Shown: positions 1 through 6,653 of the stretch, piece after piece
Layout of the letters: every line of letters starts with the position of its first letter
Position numbering within the stretch: the first letter of the stretch is position 1
Assembly (NCBI GenBank): GCA_033850885.1
Contig: JAWWPG010000015.1
Span: 1 to 19,282 of the forward strand
Direction of reading: 5' to 3'
Length of the DNA: 19,282 nucleotides
Source: JAWWPG01 sp033850885
GTDB lineage: Bacteria > Actinomycetota > Actinomycetes > Propionibacteriales > Nocardioidaceae
The notes under the pieces: model-generated
What the model saw: only the letters and a program-made list of their open reading frames with translations
Databases searched by the model: none
What the model was told of the DNA's origin: nothing
Made by a program: the position numbers and the translations under genes

Positions 1-1585
1 CCTCGTCGGCCGCAACGGCGCCGGCAAGACCACCGCCCTCACCACGCTGGCCGGTGAGCGGCAGGCGCACGCCGGAACGGTCGAGGTCACCGGCGAGATC
101 GGCTACCTCCCGCAGGACCCGCGCAGCGGCGACCTCGACATCAGCGCCAGCGACCGGGTGCTCTCCGGCCGCGGCCTCGACGTCCTCCGCTCCCAGATGG
201 TCAAGGCGCAGATCGCGATGGCCGAGCCGGCCGACGACGCCGAGCGCGACCGCGCCGTCCGCGCCTACGGCCGGCTGGAGGACCAGTTCGCCGCCCTCGG
301 CGGGTACGCGGCCGAGAGCGAAGCCGCCCGGATCTGCGCCAACCTCGGCCTCGCCGACCGGATCCTCGTCCAGACCCTCGGCACCCTCTCCGGTGGCCAG
401 CGCCGCCGCGTCGAACTCGCCCGGATCCTGTTCAGCGACGCCGAGACCCTGCTCCTCGACGAGCCGACGAACCACCTCGACGCCGAGAGCGTGCAATGGC
501 TCGAGAGCCATCTCAAGGCCTACCCGGGCGCTGTGCTCGCAGTGACCCACGACCGGTACTTCCTCGACAATGTGGCGAGCTGGATCCTCGAGCTCGACCG
601 TGGCCGCGCCCATCCCTACGAGGGAAACTACTCGACGTACCTGGAGACCAAGGAAGCGCGGCTTGTTGTCGAGGGCCGCAAGGACGCCAAGCGGCTGCGG
701 ATGCTCGAGCGAGAGCTCGAATGGGTCCGGTCCAACCCCAGGGCTCGGCAGGCCAAGAGCAAGTCGCGTCTTTCCCGTTACGAGGAGCTGGCGTCCGAGG
801 CAGAGCGCAACCGCAAGGTTGACCTCACCGAGATCAACATCCCCGCGGGTCCCCGCCTTGGCGATGTGGTCCTCGAGGCGAACGGGCTCACCAAGGGATT
901 CGGTGACGAGCCGTTGATGCGTGACCTCGGGTTCACCCTGCCTCGGGCCGGCATCGTGGGCGTGATCGGCCCGAATGGCGTGGGGAAGACGACGCTCTTC
1001 CGGATGATCGTCGGTGAGGAGACGCCCGATGCGGGGGAGCTGCGCATCGGGAACACCGTGAGGATCTCGTACGTCGACCAGAGCCGTGGCGGTCTCGACC
1101 CGAAGAAGAACGTCTGGGAGATCGTCTCGGACGGCCTCGACCACATCAAGGTCGCGAACTTCGAGATGCCGTCGCGGGCCTACATCGCGTCGTTCGGGTT
1201 CAAGGGCCCGGACCAGCAGAAGCGGGCCGCCGTGCTGTCCGGAGGGGAACGAAACCGGCTCAACCTGGCCCTGACCCTCAAGATGGGCGGCAACCTGTTG
1301 CTGCTCGACGAACCGACGAACGATCTCGACGTCGAGACGCTCCAGTCGCTCGAGGACGCGCTGCTCGACTTCCCCGGGTGTGCCCTCATCACATCGCACG
1401 ACCGGTGGTTCCTCGACCGGATCGCGACGCACATCCTCGCGTGGGAGGGCAACGACGAGGATCCGGCCAGCTGGTTCTGGTTCGAGGGCAACTACGAGAG
1501 CTACGAGGCGAACAAGATCGAACGTCTAGGGGCGGAGGCGGCACGACCGCATCGGGTGACCCATCGACGCCTGACCCGCGACTGA
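1..1585 (+). CDS. ettA: ABC-F family ATPase, EttA-like (5' partial, apparently chimeric)
   Basis: Cytoplasmic twin-ATPase ABC-F protein; EttA members bind the ribosomal E site and gate translation according to ATP/ADP ratio. The frame is open from base 2 and begins inside the first Walker A (GRNGAGKT), so the start lies outside the window. Both cassettes are visible: signature LSGGQRRR and Walker B LLLDEPTNHLD in the first, Walker A GPNGVGKT, signature LSGGERNR and Walker B LLLDEPTNDLD in the second. The linker and tail (VTHDRYFLDNVASW, ARQAKSKSRL, final ARPHRVTHRRLTRD) are typical of EttA, as in Rv2477c. However, the first ~160 visible residues (YLPQDPRSGDLD, LSGRGLDVL, GGYAAESEAA) resemble the other common actinobacterial ABC-F type (Rv1473-like). 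Codon use also shifts near base 490. The EttA call is firm only for the part after that point. Confidence 0.85.
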   Translation, partial: LVGRNGAGKTTALTTLAGERQAHAGTVEVTGEIGYLPQDPRSGDLDISASDRVLSGRGLDVLRSQMVKAQIAMAEPADDAERDRAVRAYGRLEDQFAALGGYAAESEAARICANLGLADRILVQTLGTLSGGQRRRVELARILFSDAETLLLDEPTNHLDAESVQWLESHLKAYPGAVLAVTHDRYFLDNVASWILELDRGRAHPYEGNYSTYLETKEARLVVEGRKDAKRLRMLERELEWVRSNPRARQAKSKSRLSRYEELASEAERNRKVDLTEINIPAGPRLGDVVLEANGLTKGFGDEPLMRDLGFTLPRAGIVGVIGPNGVGKTTLFRMIVGEETPDAGELRIGNTVRISYVDQSRGGLDPKKNVWEIVSDGLDHIKVANFEMPSRAYIASFGFKGPDQQKRAAVLSGGERNRLNLALTLKMGGNLLLLDEPTNDLDVETLQSLEDALLDFPGCALITSHDRWFLDRIATHILAWEGNDEDPASWFWFEGNYESYEANKIERLGAEAARPHRVTHRRLTRD

Positions 1586-1640
1586 CCCGCCTGATAACCG
1601 GGGCCGCGCGTCCTGCTTGTGGCGGAGTGAGGTCGCCTCG

Positions 1641-2489
1641 TCAGCTGACGAGCTCGTTGAGCGTGGGGTACGGCAGCTCCGACCGGACGCTCTCGTAGGT
1701 GCCGGAGCCGGCAAGCTCCCGGGCCGCCCTGTCGGCGACCGCATACGCCGCAGCCGCCACCGAGGACCCCAGGCTGACGCGGCGGACTCCGAGCTCCTCC
1801 AGCTCCGACACGGTCGGAGCACCTGGACCGACAAGGATGTTGAGGGGCGCCGGGATGGCGGAGACGAGCTGCCGGATCGTATCGGGGTCGACCACCCCCG
1901 GCACGAAGATACCGTCGGCCCCGGCAGCGAGATACGCCTGAGCTCGCCCCGCGGTCTCATCGAGACGACCGGCCGGGTCGCCCACCAGGCGCAGGTAGGT
2001 GTCGACGCGCGCGTTGATGAACAGTCTGACGCCATCAGCGGCGGCGGCGATACGTGCGGCCTCCACACGCCGGGCCTGGTCATCGGTCGGGCGAAGCGAG
2101 TCGTCTCGCCCCGGTGCTACATCCTCGATGTTGATGCCCACGGCGCCTGCATCCACGACGGCGTGGATGGTCTCGCCGACACCCGCCGGGTCGTCGGCGA
2201 AGCCACCCTCGATGTCGGCGGTGACGGGCACCTCGACCGCCCTCACGACACGAGCGATGAGCTCGACGGCAAGCCTGCGGCCGAGGACGTTGCCGTCGGG
2301 GATACCCAGGCTCCAGGCCACCCCGGCGCTGGTCGTCGCCACCGCCGGAGCGCCCGTTGCCGCGATGACTGCGGCACTTGCCACGTCCCATGCGTTGGCC
2401 AACAGCAAAGGTGGTCCGTCGAGGTGGAGCGAGCGCAGGAGGTCCGCCTTGGCGGCTGGGGTAAGGGCTTCACTGGCTCGGATGTTCAT
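1641..2489 (-). CDS. Isocitrate lyase/PEP mutase superfamily protein
   Basis: A 282-aa TIM-barrel enzyme of the ICL/PEPM superfamily, which makes or breaks C-C or P-C bonds next to a carboxylate using Mg2+. Seen: LLANAWDVASA near residues 30-40, TADIEGGF at about 90-97 (the acidic metal-site segment), GINIEDV, a FINARVD strand, and ADGIFVPGV near the end. The KKCGH motif of true isocitrate lyases is absent. The protein therefore belongs to the broad 'ICL/PEP mutase family' group, and its substrate (oxaloacetate, methylisocitrate or a phosphonate) cannot be named. The start at MNIRASE is preferred because family homology begins there; an in-frame ATG 12 codons upstream (2525) is possible. It lies 135 nt downstream of marR on the same strand and may be co-transcribed with it. 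A 16-bp palindrome spans its stop codon. Confidence 0.8.
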   Translation of the reverse strand: MNIRASEALTPAAKADLLRSLHLDGPPLLLANAWDVASAAVIAATGAPAVATTSAGVAWSLGIPDGNVLGRRLAVELIARVVRAVEVPVTADIEGGFADDPAGVGETIHAVVDAGAVGINIEDVAPGRDDSLRPTDDQARRVEAARIAAAADGVRLFINARVDTYLRLVGDPAGRLDETAGRAQAYLAAGADGIFVPGVVDPDTIRQLVSAIPAPLNILVGPGAPTVSELEELGVRRVSLGSSVAAAAYAVADRAARELAGSGTYESVRSELPYPTLNELVS

Positions 2490-2624
2490 TGCCCCATCCG
2501 ACCACGCAGCGCCGACATGCGACATCTGTCGTCTCGTTCTGCGCCGGGTCGGAGACCGAATCCGTCGACTCGCCTGGTTCGTGCCACCTCCCTCGTGCTA
2601 GCGGGTGTGGCCGGGCAGGGTGCC

Positions 2625-3113
2625 TCAGCCGCGGCTGGGGGAGAGCAGCGGGTCGGGGCGCCCTGTCTCGAGGCGCTCACCGACGAGCTCGAACGCCTTC
2701 CCGATCACGGCGAACTCCTCGTCGTCGATGACCTCGATCAGGCCCTGGCGGACGGACTCCACATGGTCGGGGGCTGCTGTCGACAGCTTGTTGAATCCCA
2801 AGCCGGTGAGAGCGGCAATGACGCCGCGCCCGTCTGACTCGCAGGCTCGCCGCGCGATGAACCCGGCGTTCTCGAGGCGCTTGACGGTGTGCGTGATGCG
2901 GCTGCGCGAGTTCTTGACCGAGTCGGCCAGCTCTGCCATCCGCAGCTCGCGCCCGGGGGACTCGGAGAGTCTGACCAGGATCTCGTACTCGGGCAGGGAG
3001 AGACTGTGCTTCTCGCGGAGGTCCCGGTCGAGTCGTTCCATGAGTAAAGTTGTCCCCAACAGGTAGGCGCGCCAGCATCTTTGCTGGCTTGGGGTCAGCC
3101 ACCGATCTGTCAT
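2625..3113 (-). CDS. MarR family transcriptional regulator (divergent from yceI)
   Basis: A 162-aa winged-helix dimeric repressor of the MarR family. The order is typical: an N-terminal dimerisation helix (RCWRAYLLGTTLLMERLDRDL), then LPEYEILVRLSESPGRELRMAELAD, the recognition helix region (SVKNSRSRITHTVKRLENAGFI), the wing (RRACESDGRGVIAALTGLG), and a C-terminal helix. An in-frame extension upstream to 3188 exists but would run through the operator/promoter region, so the ATG at 3113 is chosen. The sequence TACGAT ends exactly 6 nt before this ATG, which suggests a leaderless transcript. The gene is divergent from yceI; two related 16-bp inverted repeats lie between them, suggesting autoregulation and control of yceI. 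The ligand is unknown. Confidence 0.88.
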   Translation of the reverse strand: MTDRWLTPSQQRCWRAYLLGTTLLMERLDRDLREKHSLSLPEYEILVRLSESPGRELRMAELADSVKNSRSRITHTVKRLENAGFIARRACESDGRGVIAALTGLGFNKLSTAAPDHVESVRQGLIEVIDDEEFAVIGKAFELVGERLETGRPDPLLSPSRG

Positions 3114-3119
3114 TCCCCC

Positions 3120-3125
3120 ATCGTA
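3120..3125 (-). promoter_or_regulatory. Probable -10 element of a leaderless marR promoter
   Basis: On the minus strand TACGAT (TANNNT type) is followed by six bases and then the ATG of the MarR gene. That spacing puts the transcription start at or next to the start codon, as in leaderless actinobacterial mRNAs. No clear -35 is seen. The G-run between hexamer and ATG could alternatively act as a very close Shine-Dalgarno sequence. Confidence 0.5.
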
Positions 3126-3132
3126 GCAGATT

Positions 3133-3148
3133 AGTTGATTCTTAAACT
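3133..3148. promoter_or_regulatory. Putative MarR operator 1 (inverted repeat)
   Basis: AGTTGATTCTTAAACT: arms AGTTGA and TAAACT are inverted repeats with one mismatch around a 4-bp centre. It overlaps the candidate -35 of yceI and lies just upstream of the marR -10. It shares length and arm sequence with a second copy whose start is 42 bp away, about four helical turns, so both would face the same side of the DNA. Confidence 0.5.
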
Positions 3149-3163
3149 TGTTTGGGCTATCGT
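3135..3163 (+). promoter_or_regulatory. Candidate sigma70-type promoter of yceI
   Basis: TTGATT (3135-3140), a 17-bp spacer, and TATCGT (3158-3163) make a good vegetative promoter on the plus strand, about 50 bp upstream of the yceI start. The -35 is inside operator 1, and operator 2 begins about 12 bp downstream of the -10, so a bound MarR dimer would block initiation. Confidence 0.5.
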
Positions 3164-3174
3164 TGGGGGCATTG

Positions 3175-3190
3175 AGTTGAAAGCTCAACT
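3175..3190. promoter_or_regulatory. Putative MarR operator 2 (perfect 6-bp arms)
   Basis: AGTTGAAAGCTCAACT: perfect inverted arms AGTTGA/TCAACT with a 4-bp centre, lying in the expected 5' leader of yceI. It is related to operator 1 in size and arms. The binding protein is inferred to be the adjacent MarR product. Confidence 0.55.
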
Positions 3191-3216
3191 ACCACGGCCC
3201 ACAGGAGGCTCGAATC

Positions 3217-3777
3217 ATGACCAGTACCGGCAGCCAAGTTGACTACTCCGGACTCGTTTCCGGCACATGGACCATCGATCCCGCACACTCTGAGATCGGG
3301 TTCACCGTCCGTCACCTGATGGCCAAGGTGCGAGGCTTGTTCACGACGTTCGAGGGTGAGATCCACATCGCGGACAACCCGTTGGAATCGACCGCACACG
3401 CGACCATCGACCTGTCCTCCGTGGACACGCGCAACGCCGACCGCGACAACCATCTGCGGTCGTCGGACTTCTTCTCGGTCGAGGAGGGGGCCACGATGAC
3501 CTTCGACACAACCGGTGTCTCTTTGTCCGGCGACAAGATCGTGGCCACCGGTGACCTGACGATCAAGGGCGTGACCAAGCCCGTCGAGCTCGATGTCGAG
3601 TTCCTCGGCGTTGACAAGGACCCGTACGGCAACACTCGGGCCGGCTTCGAAGCCACCACCACCATCAGCCGCAAGGAGTGGGGCGTCTCCTTCAATATCC
3701 CGCTCGAGGGCGACAAGCTGATGATCGGTGACACCGTGAACATCATCATCGGCGTCGAGGCAGTTCACCAAGGCTGA
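3217..3777 (+). CDS. YceI family protein
   Basis: A 186-aa member of the YceI family, a lipocalin-like beta-barrel that binds isoprenoid-type or other amphiphilic lipids. The family signature is clear: GTWTIDPAHSEIGFTVRHLMAKVRG at about residues 16-40, FEGEIHI, IDLSSVDTRNADRDNHLRS, FDTTGV, GDLTIKGVTKPVELDVEF, and TTISRKEWGV near the C-terminus. There is no signal peptide, so this is the cytoplasmic actinobacterial form rather than the periplasmic E. coli form. AGGAGG (3203-3208) lies 8 nt before the ATG. It is divergent from marR, with a promoter flanked by two putative operators, so it is likely repressed by that regulator. The stop codon is within the first copy of a 19-bp tandem duplication. 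Confidence 0.93.
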   Translation: MTSTGSQVDYSGLVSGTWTIDPAHSEIGFTVRHLMAKVRGLFTTFEGEIHIADNPLESTAHATIDLSSVDTRNADRDNHLRSSDFFSVEEGATMTFDTTGVSLSGDKIVATGDLTIKGVTKPVELDVEFLGVDKDPYGNTRAGFEATTTISRKEWGVSFNIPLEGDKLMIGDTVNIIIGVEAVHQG

Positions 3778-3809
3778 ACTCTCGACCAACGGCTGAGCTC
3801 TCGACCAAC
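3772..3809. repeat. 19-bp tandem duplication over the yceI stop codon
   Basis: Two adjacent 19-bp units (3772-3790 and 3791-3809) differ at one base. Each contains TGA followed by CTCTCGACCAAC after the single variable position. The first unit carries the yceI stop, so the second is an untranslated echo. It looks like a recent slippage duplication. Confidence 0.85.
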
Positions 3810-3813
3810 AACG

Positions 3814-3841
3814 GCGCCGGCCCTCGCCTGAGGGCCGGCGC
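3814..3841. terminator. Intrinsic terminator between convergent yceI and thiolase genes
   Basis: A perfect 12-bp GC-rich stem (GCGCCGGCCCTC and its complement) closes a GCCT tetraloop. It is followed on the plus strand by a short weak T-rich run (TCTTATCT). It sits between two genes that converge, so it probably stops transcription from both sides. Confidence 0.8.
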
Positions 3842-3850
3842 TCTTATCTG

Positions 3851-5071
3851 TCAGCTGATCCGCTCGACGATCATCGCCATCCCTTGGCCGCCCCCGACGC
3901 ACATGGTGATCAGCCCGGTCTGCTTGTCATGGAAGTCGAGCGAGTTCAGCATAGTGGCCTGCAGCCTGGCACCGGTCATGCCGAAGGGGTGCCCGACGGC
4001 GATCGCGCCGCCGTTGACGTTCAGCCTCTCGATGTCGATGCCGAGGTCCTGGTACGACGGTACGACCTGGGCCGCGAACGCCTCGTTGATCTCGACCAGG
4101 TCGATGTCGTCCATCGACATCCCGGCCCTGGCCAGCGCTTGACGAGAAGCCTCGACCGGGCCGAGCCCCATGATCTCGGGCGACAACGCGGTCAAGCCCG
4201 TTGCCACGACGCGCGCCAACGGGGTGACGCCCAGCTCCGCGGCCTTGGTGTCACTCATGATGACGACCGCGGCCGCACCGTCGTTGAGCGGGCAGCAGTT
4301 CCCGGCGGTGACCAGCCCATCGGGGCGGAAGACGGGTTTGAGCTGTGACACTCCTTCATACGTCACGCCGGGGCGCGGCCCGTCGTCAACCTCGACCGTC
4401 GTCCCGTCCGGGAGCGTGATCGGGACGATCTCACGCTCCCAGAACCCTGCGGCGATCGCCTTCTCTGCCAGGTTCTGGCTGCGCACGCCGAACTCGTCAA
4501 GCTCACGGCGGCTGATCCCTCGTGACTGGGCGAGGTTCTCCGCAGTCTGGCCCATCGCGATGTAGACGTCGGGGATCGCGGCGTCGAGTCGCGGGTCGTG
4601 CCAGGCCTCGCCACCACCTGTCGCGGCCTCCGCGGTCTTGGCCTGCGCCTCAGCGAAGCGCGGGTTCCGCGTGTCCGGGTGGCTGTCGGAGCTGCCCTTT
4701 CCGAAGCGGGAGACCATCTCGACACCCGCCGACACGAACACGTCGCCCTCCCCGGCCTTGATCGCGTGGAAGGCCATCCGTGAGGTCTGCAGGCTCGAGG
4801 AGCAGTACCGGGTCAATGTGGTGCCCGGAAGGTGGTCGTACCCCAGCAGGACGGCGACCACCCGTGCCAGGTTGAAGCCCTGCTCACCGCCGGGCAGCCC
4901 ACAGCCCAGCATGAGGTCGTCGATGTCCGCCGGGTCTAGCTGCGGCACCTTCGCGAGGGCCGCGGCGATCATCGTCGCGGTGAGGTCGTCTGCCCGGAGC
5001 TCGGTCATCGAGCCTTTGCCGGCCCGCCCGATCGGCGAGCGGGCGGTGGCGACGATCACGGCTTCTGTCAT
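3851..5071 (-). CDS. Thiolase (acetyl-CoA C-acyltransferase)
   Basis: A 406-aa type II thiolase catalysing thiolytic cleavage of 3-ketoacyl-CoA or the reverse condensation, in cytoplasmic fatty-acid or side-chain beta-oxidation. The start MTEAVIVATARSPIG is the classical thiolase N-terminus and has GGGAGG a few bases upstream; an in-frame ATG at 5095 is less likely. Catalytic residues are present: Cys90 in YCSSSLQ, the NEAFAAQ segment, the GGAIAVGHPFGMTGAR histidine, and the C-terminal CVGGGQG cysteine. The length equals that of actinobacterial FadA-type enzymes. Whether it acts in general beta-oxidation, sterol degradation or acetoacetyl-CoA formation cannot be read from sequence. It is divergent, by 97 bp, from a hotdog thioesterase that could act on related acyl-CoA substrates. 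Confidence 0.93.
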   Translation of the reverse strand: MTEAVIVATARSPIGRAGKGSMTELRADDLTATMIAAALAKVPQLDPADIDDLMLGCGLPGGEQGFNLARVVAVLLGYDHLPGTTLTRYCSSSLQTSRMAFHAIKAGEGDVFVSAGVEMVSRFGKGSSDSHPDTRNPRFAEAQAKTAEAATGGGEAWHDPRLDAAIPDVYIAMGQTAENLAQSRGISRRELDEFGVRSQNLAEKAIAAGFWEREIVPITLPDGTTVEVDDGPRPGVTYEGVSQLKPVFRPDGLVTAGNCCPLNDGAAAVVIMSDTKAAELGVTPLARVVATGLTALSPEIMGLGPVEASRQALARAGMSMDDIDLVEINEAFAAQVVPSYQDLGIDIERLNVNGGAIAVGHPFGMTGARLQATMLNSLDFHDKQTGLITMCVGGGQGMAMIVERIS

Positions 5072-5168
5072 GTGCCCTCCCAGGTACGGCGTCACCGCAA
5101 ATCTACGTCGCCGGTACGGCGAGGCTCGGTCAGGCTGCTCGGGGGCGGCACTCCTGCCAGGATGAGGC

Positions 5169-5588
5169 GTGACCCGTCACACGTTTATGCTGAAGCCTCG
5201 CTGGTCGGATCTCGACGCCTACCGCCACGTCAACAACGTCACGTGGCTCGAGTATCTTCAAGAGGCCCGAGTCGACATGCTGTTCGTCCATCCGCCGGGC
5301 CCGGGAGCCGAGGGCCTCGCTCAGGGAGTCCTCGTCGTGCGCGCAGAGATCGACTATCGTCGACCGCTGATCTTTCGGCAGGAGCCGTATCCGATCCAGC
5401 TGTGGGTCTCGAAGGTCGGTGCTGCGTCGTTCACGATCGGCTACGAGATCTCGGATGAGGTTCCCGGCGACCGACCGCTGCTCTACGGTCGCGCTTCGAC
5501 GCTGCTCGCGCCGGTCGACCTCGTCACCGGCGCGCCACGGCGCCTGACGCTGGACGAACGCGCGGCCCTCCGCAACTTCCTGGAGTAA
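5169..5588 (+). CDS. Hotdog-fold acyl-CoA thioesterase (4HBT/YbgC type)
   Basis: A 139-aa single hotdog-domain protein that hydrolyses acyl-CoA thioesters. The N-terminal motif RWSDLDAYRHVNNVTWLEYLQEAR is diagnostic: Asp16 is the expected catalytic residue, and HVNN begins the central helix. The strand VVRAEIDYRRPLIF and the closing region (SFTIGYEI, YGRASTLLAPVDL) complete the fold. The start is GTG; AGGATG-like bases just upstream could serve either as a weak Shine-Dalgarno or as a -10 of a near-leaderless transcript. It corresponds to the Rv2475c-type gene of the conserved neighbourhood. It converges with glbO across the palindrome-rich region. Confidence 0.88.
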   Translation: MTRHTFMLKPRWSDLDAYRHVNNVTWLEYLQEARVDMLFVHPPGPGAEGLAQGVLVVRAEIDYRRPLIFRQEPYPIQLWVSKVGAASFTIGYEISDEVPGDRPLLYGRASTLLAPVDLVTGAPRRLTLDERAALRNFLE

Positions 5589-5596
5589 CCCCGCCG

Positions 5597-5654
5597 GGCC
5601 TCCGCCCGGCCTCCGCCTGGCCCTCCGCCTGCCTCCGCCCGGGCCTCCGCCCGG
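5597..5654. repeat. Short tandem repeat of CCTCCGCC units
   Basis: Five copies of CTCCGCC (starting near 5600, 5611, 5623, 5633 and 5645) are spaced 10-12 bp apart right after the thioesterase stop. They are embedded in C/G-only sequence with interspersed GG. They lead directly into the palindrome mosaic and may be part of the same element. Confidence 0.75.
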
Positions 5655-6051
5655 CGTTTGCCTGGCATGCCAGGGAGATGCACCGTTTGCCAGCCAGGCC
5701 TGCCTCGCAAACGATGGGCTTGCCCGGCATGCCAGGCAAACGCGAGCGTCTTCTGGGTGACTGCGCCAACCCCCCGGGGGGCTTGGCTGGCATGCCCGGG
5801 AGAGGCACCGTTTGCCACCAGGCCTGGTTAGCTTGGGGACCTTTGGGTGGTGCACCACCCAGGTAGCCCTCAAGCCACGCAAGTCTGGGTGGCTTGAGGA
5901 CCGTTTGGGTGGTGCACCACCCAAACGGCCCCCCGCCTTGGGGGGTTGCCTGGCAGACGATGGGCGTGGCTGGCATGGCCAGGAAAACGCGGGCGCTTCT
6001 CGGGTGACCGCGCCAAACCCCCCGGGCGTTCCCTGGCATGCCAGGCAAACG
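5655..6051. repeat. Palindrome/direct-repeat mosaic (REP/BIME- or MITE-like element)
   Basis: No gene is seen in this stretch, which is the only gap over 300 bp in the window. It holds: (a) five variants of the TGGCATGCCA core at 5663, 5725, 5788, 5971 and 6034; (b) GGGTGGTGCACCACCC at 5845-5860 and again at 5913-5922 as the core of a perfect 28-bp palindrome, 5901-5928; (c) an 11-bp stem 5868-5878/5889-5899; (d) an imperfect ~80-bp direct repeat, 5701-5778 and 5947-6025; (e) an imperfect ~40-bp direct repeat, 5663-5702 and 5788-5827. The outermost 21 bp (5655-5675 and 6031-6051) are perfect inverted repeats, though 14 bp of each are self-palindromic. It lies between convergent genes, a common site for REP-like elements. 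No transposase is encoded. Confidence 0.8.
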
Positions 6052-6080
6052 CCCCCCGGGCGGGGCAAATGGCGGGGGGC

Positions 6081-6518
6081 CTAGGTCGGTAACCCACGCC
6101 CGCCGGCACGGGGCTGCGGCTGGCCGTCTTCGTCGAACGTGTTGACGAGGAAGTGGGCGGCACGCTCGACGTACTCCCACATCTGCGCGGTCTGCTCTGG
6201 AGTCATCCCGGCCTCCTCGATGGCGACTCTCATGTGGGTGAGCCAGCGGTCTCGCGCGCGGGGCGTGACGGCGAACGGGGCGTGACGCATGCCGAGCCTC
6301 GGGTGGCCGCGCTGGTCGGAGTACGACGTCGGACCCCCCCAGTACTGCTCGAGGAACATCGTCAGCCGGTGGGTGGCCGGCCGAAGGTCCTGGTCCGGGT
6401 AGAGCCGGCGCAGCTCAGGGTCTCCGGCGACACCCTCGTAGAAGCGCTCGACGATCCGGACGAACGTCTGGTGTCCGCCGACGGCGGCATAGAAGGTCTG
6501 CTGGTCCGGGCGTAGCAC
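6081..6518 (-). CDS. glbO: Group II truncated haemoglobin (trHbO)
   Basis: A 145-aa 2-on-2 globin that binds haem and O2; in mycobacteria trHbO is linked to oxygen chemistry and peroxide or NO tolerance near the membrane. Key residues align with M. tuberculosis trHbO: Tyr27 (B10), Tyr40 (CD1, in YPDQDL), the MFLEQYWGGP segment at 54-63, proximal His79 (F8, in MRHAPF) and Trp92 (G8, in DRWL). A GTG is chosen as start because globin similarity begins a few residues later and CACAAT lies exactly 6 nt before it. An upstream extension is open but unlike any globin. A short polar tail (DEDGQPQPRAGGRG) extends beyond the fold. It is divergent from osmC; both are plausible oxidative-stress genes. Confidence 0.95.
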   Translation of the reverse strand: MLRPDQQTFYAAVGGHQTFVRIVERFYEGVAGDPELRRLYPDQDLRPATHRLTMFLEQYWGGPTSYSDQRGHPRLGMRHAPFAVTPRARDRWLTHMRVAIEEAGMTPEQTAQMWEYVERAAHFLVNTFDEDGQPQPRAGGRGLPT

Positions 6519-6524
6519 GCTGCC

Positions 6525-6530
6525 ATTGTG
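6525..6530 (-). promoter_or_regulatory. Probable -10 element of a leaderless glbO promoter
   Basis: The minus strand reads CACAAT, six bases, then the GTG start of glbO. The conserved A2 and T6 of the actinobacterial -10 are present. No Shine-Dalgarno sequence is seen, which supports leaderless initiation. No -35 is evident. Confidence 0.4.
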
Positions 6531-6653
6531 CCAAGTGTTCGGAAAGACCGGGGCTCGGGACCTGAGGGGCCGTCGAATGCCTCCCGGCGAGGCGCGGGGC
6601 AAGATGGTTGCCGTAGCCCCGAACGGCTGCGCCACTACGAAGGAGAGGCAGAG

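Noticed and set aside
1637..1652. Perfect 16-bp palindrome CTCGTCAGCTGACGAG across the stop of the ICL/PEPM gene
   Set aside because: It has no loop or T-run, so it is a poor terminator, and it sits mostly in coding sequence. It is noted in the gene entry only.
1617..2837. A 406-codon open frame on the plus strand opposite the ICL/PEPM gene
   Set aside because: It is the antisense shadow of two well-supported minus-strand genes. Its translation is rich in Arg, Gly and His with no recognisable domain, as expected in GC-rich DNA.
5083..5121. GGTACGGCG direct repeat in the thiolase/thioesterase divergent gap
   Set aside because: Only two 9-bp copies of GC-rich sequence, likely chance; no symmetric operator could be built from them with confidence.
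5655..6051. CRISPR array
   Set aside because: The repeats vary in length and spacing, are themselves palindromic and interleaved, and lack uniform unique spacers; no cas genes are near.
5655..6051. Classical insertion sequence with terminal inverted repeats
   Set aside because: No transposase frame is present and no clear target-site duplication is seen. Fourteen of the 21 matching terminal bases are self-palindromic, so the terminal match is partly trivial.
5130..6180. Long minus-strand open frames (up to 312 codons) crossing the repeat region
   Set aside because: The translations are Pro/Gly/Trp-rich repeats generated by the palindromes and overlap the thioesterase and glbO genes antisense. 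There is no credible start and no domain.
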